Of a stretch of 7,812 nucleotides of DNA, positions 1 to 4,967 are shown piece after piece. The notes under the pieces are model-generated. The model did not search any database and was not told the origin of the DNA. It saw only the letters and a program-made list of their open reading frames with translations. How positions within the stretch are numbered: the stretch's first letter is position 1; each line of letters opens with the position of its first letter. A program made the position numbers and the translations under genes. The stretch is taken from assembly GCA_934702115.1 (NCBI GenBank), contig CAKUYF010000042.1, positions 1-7,812 of the forward strand. The letters run 5' to 3'. This stretch comes from an uncultured Eubacteriales bacterium. GTDB lineage: Bacteria; Bacillota; Clostridia; Oscillospirales; Acutalibacteraceae.

Positions 1-25
1 GCTAGTACCATAGCTGTATTATACA

Positions 26-463
26 TTAAACAATAGTGTAGCGAAAATTTATATTACTTGCAGTACTGCGTTCACTAATTTGCTTAAAAAATGTTAATAG
101 TTCTTGTTTAAAGGACTTATCTAACTTACTATCTAATCCTCTTAAAATTATATAAAGCGACTCTTGTTTTCCTCTTTTATAGACACATAAATGTTCCTCG
201 AAACAATCTTTTCCATGAAAACATTCAAAGCCAAGCTTAGAGGATATTTCCTCCAAAAGATCATAAAAACTGCTGTATTGATCCAAATTTCCTAAATCGA
301 TCAATCTTTCTTTGTATGAAATATTTGCTGCAATATCAGAAATACCCGACTCAGAAACCTCTTCCACGTTTCCGCTGGCTAAAGTATTACCGGCAAAACC
401 ACTAAATAGAATAAAAATTCCAAACACCATGCCTGCTATCTTATTTAAATTTTTAAATTTCAC
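26..463 (-). CDS. exported barstar-like ribonuclease inhibitor (putative immunity protein)
   Basis: Protein of 145 residues starting at a GTG. The start is fixed by a strong AAAAGGAG ribosome binding site 8 bases upstream. Residues 1-31 form a typical Sec signal peptide: basic KFKNLNK, a hydrophobic stretch at about 9-24, then a small-residue cleavage region (NTLASG). The mature part (about 50-145) has the order of a barstar fold: strand ERLIDLGNL, helix FYDLLEEISSKLGF, a turn-helix FHGKDCFEEHL matching barstar's YYGENLDALWDCL, strand ESLYIIL, helix KQELLTFFKQIS and final strand INFRYTIV. Barstar binds and blocks barnase-type RNases through acidic residues on the second helix; E89/E90 are candidates, but the key Asp residues do not align exactly. 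It lies 15 bases after the RNase-like gene, so the two are probably one operon. Barstars are normally cytoplasmic, so the signal peptide is odd. The barstar call rests on fold pattern plus context. Confidence 0.6.
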   Translation of the reverse strand: MKFKNLNKIAGMVFGIFILFSGFAGNTLASGNVEEVSESGISDIAANISYKERLIDLGNLDQYSSFYDLLEEISSKLGFECFHGKDCFEEHLCVYKRGKQESLYIILRGLDSKLDKSFKQELLTFFKQISERSTASNINFRYTIV

Positions 464-470
464 TATAAAA

Positions 471-478
471 ACTCCTTT
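471..478 (-). promoter_or_regulatory. ribosome binding site deciding the GTG start of the barstar-like gene
   Basis: On the minus strand the bases read AAAAGGAG, followed by 7-8 bases to the GTG at 463. The site directly abuts the stop codon (479-481) of the RNase-like gene, so ribosomes ending there could reinitiate. This supports coupled translation of the two proteins. Confidence 0.75.
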
Positions 479-949
479 TCATTTTAAATATTTATTTCCA
501 TCTGAACTTACCAGTACAAAACACCTATAATGATCATAAGTAAAATATACTCTGCCATTATTAGTATTTCGCACAAAACGCAATACTCCACGTACTCCTT
601 TTGAATTAAGTTGACGCATTCCGGAACCGCTTCTTTTCAGTATATCATATTCCATATAATTTCCATTTTGAAGTAAAGCATCTCTGTTATAAAATAAACC
701 TTGTCCAACAGGTGCATGTGTATCTTGCACCCAATTTCTCTCTTTATAGAAATTAAATTCTTGCTCAATTAAACTAGGATCAAATTTATTCAGATTAAGC
801 GGTTCTCCAAACCCTTTAGCAATATCTTGCAAATCACATTTTTTAACTATCTTAAGAGGTGAATCTTCCCTCACTTTAAGAACTTGAATGTTATTAAATA
901 CCAAACGAAGTACAATATTATGCTGTTTATTTAATCTCAATAAAATCAC
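479..949 (-). CDS. guanyl-specific ribonuclease, barnase/RNase T1/RNase Sa family (C-terminal domain of a possibly frameshifted protein)
   Basis: Frame of 156 residues from a GTG. Residues 83-148 match the microbial ribonuclease (N1/T1/barnase) fold: FYNRDALL resembles the QNREGLLP segment of RNase Sa, MEYDIL carries the catalytic Glu (E100), RGVLRFV the active-site arginines (R120, R124), and YFTYDHYRCF the catalytic His (H140). Family members cut single-stranded RNA 3' of guanosine by a Glu/His mechanism. Residues 1-80 are not recognised and hold no signal peptide, whereas classical members are secreted. The GTG has no usable ribosome binding site; it overlaps the TGA of a 31-codon frame by four bases (GTGA). 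The real product may be a 187-residue fusion made by -1 frameshifting, with coupled reinitiation or a broken gene as alternatives. The downstream barstar-like gene is its likely inhibitor. The domain call is fairly sure; the exact start is not. Confidence 0.75.
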   Translation of the reverse strand: MILLRLNKQHNIVLRLVFNNIQVLKVREDSPLKIVKKCDLQDIAKGFGEPLNLNKFDPSLIEQEFNFYKERNWVQDTHAPVGQGLFYNRDALLQNGNYMEYDILKRSGSGMRQLNSKGVRGVLRFVRNTNNGRVYFTYDHYRCFVLVSSDGNKYLK

Positions 950-1041
950 TTCTGCTTTTTTATTGCCTGTCCATTTCCGCTTGCCATTGAAAGCTCATCT
1001 CTTAAGTTCATTAACTCATTTAAATCATTCAATATCGCCAT
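946..1041 (-). CDS. 31-codon leader frame, probable N-terminus of the ribonuclease protein
   Basis: Short frame starting at ATG 1041 with the best ribosome binding site of the region (AAGGGAGGG, about 6 bases upstream). It encodes MAILNDLNELMNLRDELS and then MASGNGQAIKKQK before TGA. The first 18 residues look like a leucine-rich amphipathic helix; there is no export signal. It is too short to be a convincing protein by itself. Codons 27-29 (ATA AAA AAG) contain a perfect A-AAA-AAG slippery heptamer. A -1 slip there continues as AEVILLRL into the RNase frame and gives one protein of 187 residues. A single extra A in the six-A run would do the same genetically. It could also be a true leader peptide coupled to the RNase by the GTGA overlap. 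That this frame is translated is well supported; its role is inferred. Confidence 0.65.
   Translation of the reverse strand: MAILNDLNELMNLRDELSMASGNGQAIKKQK
955..961 (-). promoter_or_regulatory. A-AAA-AAG slippery heptamer, candidate -1 frameshift site
   Basis: The minus strand reads ATA AAA AAG CAG AAG TGA in the leader frame, so the heptamer has the X-XXY-YYZ phase used by dnaX and many IS3-type elements. The zero-frame stop comes 6 bases later, and the -1 frame is the ribonuclease frame. I see no strong stem-loop after it and only weak GGA-type purine motifs before it, so efficient programmed frameshifting is not proven. Confidence 0.5.
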
Positions 1042-1060
1042 TTTTTACCCTCCCTTAGAT

Positions 1061-1090
1061 ATAATAATCACATTATTTAATATTTGTCAA
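1061..1090 (-). promoter_or_regulatory. sigma-A promoter of the RNase/barstar-like operon
   Basis: On the minus strand there is a perfect TTGACA (1085-1090), an 18-base spacer and TATTAT (1061-1066). Transcription would start near 1054, leaving a leader of only about 13 bases that is mostly the ribosome binding site GGGAGG (1049-1054) before the ATG at 1041. Confidence 0.7.
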
Positions 1091-1462
1091 TGTTTTTTAT
1101 AATAACGAAAGTTAAATTGACGTTTAAAATCTTATGCTATAAATATTTATAAATCAACAAACCAATGAAAAGCTATAGCAGTTTGCAAATTTTTGTTTCT
1201 TACTAACCATATCATTAGGGTTTGAAGTAAACATTAACGATAGGTAAATTAGACTATGCGGCACAATGGTTAGTATATATGTTAATAATATTCTAGATTT
1301 ATTTTTAGGTCAAAAGTTATCAAAAAGAAATAAAAAATAACTTCTTTCATTTTTATCACGTCCGTTAAAAATATTTATTAAAATAGGATATAACATAAAT
1401 TTTTAAATATTTATTATAACATTATTTTTTATTTGTATATATAAATTGATGTAATGGTATAG

Positions 1463-1479
1463 TGGAGCAAATTGCTCCA
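1463..1479. repeat. perfect inverted repeat TGGAGCAA-A-TTGCTCCA
   Basis: Two exact 8-base half-sites flank one central A. This is GC-richer than its surroundings. It lies about 35 bases beyond the ssrA terminator and is not followed by a U-run on the minus strand. It could be an operator or a second, weak terminator stem (TGGAGC/GCTCCA, loop of 5). No flanking gene starts close by on either strand. Confidence 0.45.
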
Positions 1480-1515
1480 AGTACGAACATTACTCTACAT
1501 AAAAGGATTAAAATT

Positions 1516-1547
1516 CCCTTACACGAAACGGAGTGTTCGTATAAGGG
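1516..1547 (-). terminator. hairpin terminator or 3' processing stem of ssrA
   Basis: CCCTTA-C-ACGAA pairs with TTCGT-A-TAAGGG, an 11-bp stem with one mismatch and a loop of about 8 bases. It starts about 5 bases past the tmRNA CCA end. On the minus strand it is followed by AATTTTAATCCTTTTAT, a modest U-rich tail, so it is a plausible intrinsic terminator. Confidence 0.6.
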
Positions 1548-1552
1548 ACGTT

Positions 1553-1962
1553 TGGTGGAAGCGAGGGGAATTGAACCCCTGTCCGAAAAACATTTGCATT
1601 AAGCTTTCTACGAGTGTATCTAATGGTTACGATTCCCTAAGTAATAAGTCCACTAGAAAACTTATAACTCAGGTATCCTCTTATTCATGACCAAAGATGA
1701 GGAAAACTTTGATTCACGTTCACCGCTAATGTTACACCCTAATCCAGTCGCGGTAATCTGAAATAGAATGTCGCCTAGATTTTTTAGGCTACAGCTAAAG
1801 TTCTGCTTCCTCCGGAAACAACTCTTAAAGCTGATTTTTTGTTGTTTGGCTTATCGCCATAAACTGATTTTCCATTTAATTAAAGATGTGACTTTTAAAG
1901 CAGTTCCACCTTGCTACTCGCTTACTTAAGCTCCTATTCCTCGTCGAACCCATTACGCTCCC
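1553..1962 (-). ncRNA. ssrA: transfer-messenger RNA (tmRNA)
   Basis: One-piece tmRNA of about 410 nt, which with SmpB and EF-Tu rescues ribosomes stalled on mRNAs lacking a stop codon and tags the nascent chain for proteolysis. The 5' end GGGAGCG pairs fully with the 3' CGCTTCC, including a G3-U70 wobble, the alanyl-tRNA synthetase identity element. CCA is encoded in the DNA. The T-arm is AGGGG-TTCAATT-CCCCT, and the 5' domain has the conserved GGGTTCGAC. A tag frame sits in the middle, followed by a GCCTA/TAGGC stem as expected for the pseudoknot region. It begins 10 bases after the smpB stop. No good -10 box fits the mature 5' end, so it is probably co-transcribed with smpB and trimmed. It is somewhat longer than the usual 350-400 nt. 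Confidence 0.97.
1784..1858 (-). other. tmRNA proteolysis-tag reading frame
   Basis: The only one of the three frames here with a tag-like hydrophobic C-terminus runs from about GGC (1856-1858) or GAT (1853-1855) to TAA (1784-1786). It begins GDKPNNKKSALR, continues VVSGG and ends SRTLAVA. At 23-24 codons it is roughly twice the usual 8-15, and it is strongly basic. The alternative frames end without a hydrophobic tail or run past the structural elements. The resume codon is inferred, not proven. Confidence 0.55.
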
Positions 1963-1972
1963 ATATTTAGAG

Positions 1973-2440
1973 TCAGTAACGCTGATTTTCCTTAAGAGCT
2001 CGTTCCATGTCACGTTTTGCAGAACGTCTTGCCATATCTTCACGTTTGTCATATAGCTTTTTCCCTTTGCACAATCCTACTTGCATTTTAACTTTCGGAC
2101 CTTTAAAATACACTGAAAGGGGAATAAGTGAATAACCTTGCATTTTAACTTGACCAAAAAGACGATTTATTTCCTTTTTATGCAAAAGTAACTTTTTGAC
2201 TCTTAAAGGATCTACGTTAAAAATATTTCCTTGCTCATAAGCTGAGATGTGAACTCCATTAGCAAACAATTCGCCTTGAACTACAGAACACCATGAATCC
2301 TTAAGATTTATATTACCTTTACGAATTGATTTAACTTCTGTACCTTTAAGCTCAAGTCCAGCCTCCAAACTCTCCACGACAAAGTAGTCATGGTAGGCTT
2401 TTTTATTTTTTGAAATAGTTTTTATAGAATTATTAACCAT
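1973..2440 (-). CDS. smpB: SsrA-binding protein SmpB
   Basis: Complete 155-residue protein of normal family length. SmpB binds the tRNA-like domain of tmRNA, delivers it to stalled ribosomes and places its C-terminal tail in the empty mRNA channel. Family signatures are the N-terminal NKKAYHDYFVVESLEAG followed by GTEVKSIR (residues 12-40), the central GNIFNVDPLRVKKLLLH, YSLIPLSVYF in the beta-barrel core, and the basic tail GKKLYDKRED with RRSAKRDMERALKE (127-151). The ATG start at 2440 follows AAGGTGGTAGGT on the minus strand. The stop lies 10 bases before ssrA, so the protein and its RNA partner probably share one transcript and a promoter at 2493-2521. Confidence 0.97.
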   Translation of the reverse strand: MVNNSIKTISKNKKAYHDYFVVESLEAGLELKGTEVKSIRKGNINLKDSWCSVVQGELFANGVHISAYEQGNIFNVDPLRVKKLLLHKKEINRLFGQVKMQGYSLIPLSVYFKGPKVKMQVGLCKGKKLYDKREDMARRSAKRDMERALKENQRY

Positions 2441-2492
2441 TTAAGATACCTACCACCTTACTCGTCTATTTTAATTCACTTATTACACTATT

Positions 2493-2521
2493 ATTGTACC
2501 ATAACTTTATTGAAATTTCAA
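2493..2521 (-). promoter_or_regulatory. sigma-A promoter of smpB-ssrA
   Basis: On the minus strand TTGAAA (2516-2521), a 17-base spacer and TACAAT (2493-2498) with a TG one base before it (extended -10). The start would be near 2486, giving a leader of about 45 bases before the smpB ATG. The -35 box lies inside the palindrome at 2508-2523. Confidence 0.7.
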
Positions 2522-2523
2522 TA
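2508..2523. repeat. 16-bp perfect palindrome overlapping the smpB -35 box
   Basis: TATTGAAATTTCAATA is fully self-complementary. As a dimer-binding operator it would cover the -35 hexamer. As RNA it makes a poor hairpin because it has almost no loop, although TTTTTT follows on the plus strand. It also lies 27-42 bases past the gdhA stop, and no better gdhA terminator is seen in the 109-base gap. Confidence 0.5.
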
Positions 2524-2549
2524 CTTTTTTACGTAATTATTTATATTAT

Positions 2550-3875
2550 TTATAAAATCCCTTGATTTATCATTGCGTCGGCAACTTTTTTGAATCCTGC
2601 AATATTTGCACCTGCTACATAATCATTCGGTTTACCATATTCTTTAGAAGTATTTGAAGCAGTTTTAAAAATATTTGCCATTATTTCCTTTAATTTATTA
2701 TCTACCTCTTCAAAACTCCAGTTCAATTTTGAGGCGTTCTGACTCATCTCAAGCGCAGAAACGGAAACTCCACCGGGAGCGAAAAGAATACCATTGTTTT
2801 GAAGTAGTTTTATTCCATCTATGGAAACCGGCATATTAGCTCCTTCAGCGACGGCCATTATGTTATTATTTATAAGATTTTTTACACATTCTAAAGTAAC
2901 TTCATTTTGTGTAGCACATGGCAAAGCAATTTCACAAGGAACAGACCACATAAATTTTCCTTCATGATATTTAGCAGAGGGTTTATATTTACAGTATTCA
3001 CTTATTCTAAGTCTGCTAAGTTCTTTTATATCCTTAATCACTTTAATATCAATTCCTTGAGGATCATATATCCATCCTGTAGAATCTGACATAGTAACTA
3101 CGTTTGCACCAAGTTCTATGGCTTTTTCTGCTGCGTGTATAGCTACGTTTCCGGCACCTGATACGCATACCGTTTTATTTTTAATATCCATTCCATTCTC
3201 TTTTAACATTTCCTGTGTAAAATACACAAGTCCGTATCCTGTAGCTTGTTTTCTTCCGAGGGATCCTCCGTAAGAAATGCTTTTACCTGTTAAAACTCCT
3301 CCTTCATAGGCATTTCTAAGGCGTTTATATTGACCGAATAAATATCCTATTTCACGTTCTCCAACTCCGATATCTCCCGCAGGGACATCTCTGTCAGGCC
3401 CTATATATCGGTATAATTCATTCATAAAGCTTTGACAAAAGTTCATTATTTCATTATCACTTTTTCCTTTAGGATCAAAGTCGCTTCCGCCTTTTCCTCC
3501 TCCGATAGGTAGACCGGTTAAGGCGTTCTTGAAAATTTGTTCAAAAGCCAAAAATTTTATAACACTTATATTAACTGAGGGATGAAGTCTAAGTCCTCCT
3601 TTATAGGGGCCAAGAGAATTATTAAACTGTACTCTATAACCTCGGTTAACCTGTACATTTCCTTTATCATCTTTCCAGGTAACACGAAATTTTATTTGTC
3701 GATCCGGCTCGGTAATACGTTTTATTATAGCCAACTCTTGATATTTTTTTTCTCGTTCAATTAAAGGCTTGACAGAAGTAATTACTTCTCTTACTGCTTG
3801 ATGGAATTCTGTTTCACCAGGATTTGATTCTTCTATTTCTCTTATTTCTTTTTCTATATCTACCATAGATTTCAC
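2550..3875 (-). CDS. gdhA: glutamate dehydrogenase (probably NADP-dependent)
   Basis: Complete 441-residue protein, the usual length for small hexameric bacterial enzymes. It interconverts 2-oxoglutarate plus ammonia and glutamate in the cytoplasm. Substrate-binding lysines are K92 (YKGG) and K116 (IFKNAL); the catalytic lysine is K128 in LPIGGGKGGSDFDPKG, with D168 in PAGDIGVGERE. The dinucleotide fold follows, with VSGAGNVAIHAAEKA at 238-252. TMSDSTG at 261-267, at the end of the second strand, resembles the SDSSG of NADP enzymes more than the SGPDG of clostridial NAD enzymes; this coenzyme call is moderate. The GTG start at 3875 is preferred because AAAGG lies 5 bases upstream and the N-terminus then has normal length; an in-frame ATG three codons on is too far from it. 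It is divergent from the GNAT-like gene and has its own promoter. Confidence 0.96.
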   Translation of the reverse strand: MKSMVDIEKEIREIEESNPGETEFHQAVREVITSVKPLIEREKKYQELAIIKRITEPDRQIKFRVTWKDDKGNVQVNRGYRVQFNNSLGPYKGGLRLHPSVNISVIKFLAFEQIFKNALTGLPIGGGKGGSDFDPKGKSDNEIMNFCQSFMNELYRYIGPDRDVPAGDIGVGEREIGYLFGQYKRLRNAYEGGVLTGKSISYGGSLGRKQATGYGLVYFTQEMLKENGMDIKNKTVCVSGAGNVAIHAAEKAIELGANVVTMSDSTGWIYDPQGIDIKVIKDIKELSRLRISEYCKYKPSAKYHEGKFMWSVPCEIALPCATQNEVTLECVKNLINNNIMAVAEGANMPVSIDGIKLLQNNGILFAPGGVSVSALEMSQNASKLNWSFEEVDNKLKEIMANIFKTASNTSKEYGKPNDYVAGANIAGFKKVADAMINQGIL

Positions 3876-3914
3876 CGTTGCCTTTCATGAATTTAACTCT
3901 TTTACTTATTATTT

Positions 3915-3943
3915 ATAATATACCTTTTAAATTTAAACTTCAA
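3915..3943 (-). promoter_or_regulatory. sigma-A promoter of gdhA
   Basis: On the minus strand TTGAAG (3938-3943), a 17-base spacer and TATTAT (3915-3920), about 40 bases before the GTG start. The 297 bases between gdhA and the plus-strand gene are very AT-rich and otherwise hold only the divergent promoter at 4109-4117. Confidence 0.6.
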
Positions 3944-4108
3944 TACTTTATATGAATTAAGCATTTCAATTTAAATATTAATTCTGTCTATTCTATTATA
4001 TTACCTTAGAATTTTTTTATTTATAGAAATGAAAAAACTTTAAATTTTCTAATAATAGTAATTTAAGGATAAGTTTATAAAATTTATCTCCATATATATT
4101 TTTATATG

Positions 4109-4117
4109 TGATATAAT
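4109..4117 (+). promoter_or_regulatory. extended -10 promoter of the exported GNAT-like gene
   Basis: TGATATAAT is a consensus TATAAT with the upstream TGn of an extended -10 element. No good -35 hexamer is present at 16-18 bases, which extended -10 promoters can tolerate. The ATG lies 55 bases downstream of the TATAAT, behind the ribosome binding site AAGGGG (4158-4163). Confidence 0.6.
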
Positions 4118-4172
4118 CACTGGCAATAAATTATTTTTTGTAAAATATTTAATAAAAAAGGGGTAATTTAGG

Positions 4173-4949
4173 ATGAGGTCAAGTTTTAAACAAAAAATAG
4201 CTTTAATTATTATGAGTGGTTTAACTTGTTGGAATTTTGGAGCTATTATCTCGGCTAATAGTGCAAATAATTTGAATAGTTCAATAACTGAAAATCAAGA
4301 AGCAAATAAAGAAGACAAGTACTTAGAAATATATGAAAATTTTTCAAAAAAATTCGGAATGGATAAAGATAAATTAATTGAATTACTTTCCCTAAGAGAA
4401 GGTGAAAATAATTTTAAACTTATTCCTATTTCAGATTCTGAAGAATTTACTGAATTTTGGAAAGATTTATTTGTTAGAGCGGACAAGAATTATATGAAAT
4501 ATTATGCCACAGGAAAATTAAAAACTGATTCTCAAGCTACAGCAGACTTTAACAGACGTTATAACCGGATGTGGAATTCTAATTCTAAAAAAAATATAAA
4601 GCCTTTTTCTATGGCATTTATTTCAGCTTTCAATGGAGATTTTGCAGGTGAGATAGTTATTGGACCGGTAAGAGGGGGGGAAAATGTTGTTCCTGAAATA
4701 GGTTATGTAACTTCCAAAAAATTTTGCGGAAAAAAGATTACTTCAAATAGCCTCAAAATTTTGATAAATTTTATAAAGCATCTTAATAAATCAGGAATTT
4801 ATAATATAAAAACTTTAAGAGCTACTGCTCATTCAAAAAATAAAGCATCACAGAAAATTTTGAGCAAGTGTGGATTTAATGCTCAGAAGAAGCTGACATA
4901 TTCATTTGGTAGAAGACCTACCAAAGAATACAGACTGTCAATCAAATAG
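4173..4949 (+). CDS. exported GNAT-fold acetyltransferase-like protein
   Basis: Protein of 258 residues; ATG start with AAGGGG 9 bases upstream. Residues 1-31 look like a Sec signal peptide (basic MRSSFKQK, hydrophobic IALIIMSGLTCWNFGAII, cleavage near SANSA). Residues 32-75 are polar, charged and probably helical. The C-terminal part resembles RimJ/RimL-type GNAT enzymes: strands FSMAFISAF and FAGEIVIG, then EIGYVTSKKF with GKKITSNSLKILINFIKH (176-203), then IKTLRATAHSKNKASQKILSKCGF (212-235), the classic N-x-x-S-x-x-h-L-x-x-x-GF end. GNATs transfer an acetyl group from acetyl-CoA. The coenzyme loop, normally R/Q-x-x-G-x-G/A, reads CGKKIT with Lys for the last Gly, so activity is uncertain. 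Export of an acetyl-CoA enzyme is odd. A G7 tract interrupts codons 168-170. It is the only plus-strand gene and converges on the lysozyme gene. Confidence 0.7.
   Translation: MRSSFKQKIALIIMSGLTCWNFGAIISANSANNLNSSITENQEANKEDKYLEIYENFSKKFGMDKDKLIELLSLREGENNFKLIPISDSEEFTEFWKDLFVRADKNYMKYYATGKLKTDSQATADFNRRYNRMWNSNSKKNIKPFSMAFISAFNGDFAGEIVIGPVRGGENVVPEIGYVTSKKFCGKKITSNSLKILINFIKHLNKSGIYNIKTLRATAHSKNKASQKILSKCGFNAQKKLTYSFGRRPTKEYRLSIK
4674..4680 (+). repeat. G7 homopolymer inside the GNAT-like gene
   Basis: AGA GGG GGG GAA AAT encodes R167-G-G-E-N171. Seven Gs followed by four As is striking in such AT-rich DNA. Loss or gain of one G would shift the frame just before the acetyl-CoA-binding motif, making this a candidate contingency site or a place to check for sequencing error. 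Confidence 0.6.
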
Positions 4950-4952
4950 TTA

Positions 4953-4964
4953 ATATGTACATAT
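4953..4964. repeat. 12-bp palindrome between convergent gene ends
   Basis: ATATGTACATAT fills most of the 18-base gap between the stop of the GNAT-like gene (4949) and the stop of the lysozyme gene (4968). It has no loop and no U-run on either side, so it is not a standard terminator. No other terminator is seen between the two genes. Confidence 0.35.
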
Positions 4965-4967
4965 AAA

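Larger units (their letters stand above)
1042..1552. other. intergenic region between the RNase cluster and ssrA
   Basis: About 510 very AT-rich bases with no convincing gene on either strand. The left end holds the RNase operon promoter and the right end the ssrA terminator. Between them are a spaced 10-bp inverted repeat (TACTAACCAT at 1201-1210, ATGGTTAGTA at 1266-1275), a weak hairpin AAGTTAT/ATAACTT (1314-1343), two copies of AAATATTTATTA around 1368-1415, and an 8-bp inverted repeat at 1463-1479. No tRNA, transposase remnant or second copy of the ssrA 3' end is visible here. Confidence 0.6.

Noticed and set aside
312..530. 72-codon plus-strand reading frame
   Set aside because: Antisense to the barstar-like gene start and the operon junction, with no ribosome binding site or family resemblance.
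479..1041. Insertion sequence transposase with programmed frameshift
   Set aside because: The A-AAA-AAG site and two overlapping frames recall IS3-type orfA/orfB, but the downstream protein has RNase Sa/barnase motifs, no DDE motif, and there are no terminal repeats.
1201..1275. Miniature transposable element bounded by TACTAACCAT/ATGGTTAGTA
   Set aside because: No target-site duplication flanks it, and a 10-bp spaced inverted repeat is not far above chance in AT-rich DNA of this length.
1366..1415. Direct repeat AAATATTTATTA as an iteron or CRISPR-like unit
   Set aside because: Only two copies in low-complexity AT-rich sequence, without regular spacing or a third unit.
1472..1690. 72-codon plus-strand reading frame
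   Set aside because: It lies antisense over the ssrA 3' end and terminator; the tmRNA structure explains this sequence.
1963..1972. Separate ssrA promoter in the smpB-ssrA gap
   Set aside because: TAAATAT directly abuts the mature tmRNA 5' end, too close for a -10 box, and no -35 fits in the smpB end; co-transcription and processing is simpler.
2907..3764. Two 60-codon plus-strand frames (2907-3089 and 3582-3764)
   Set aside because: Both are antisense to the well-conserved gdhA coding sequence and have no recognisable features.
4295..4486. 63-codon minus-strand frame
   Set aside because: Antisense shadow of the GNAT-like gene, without a ribosome binding site.
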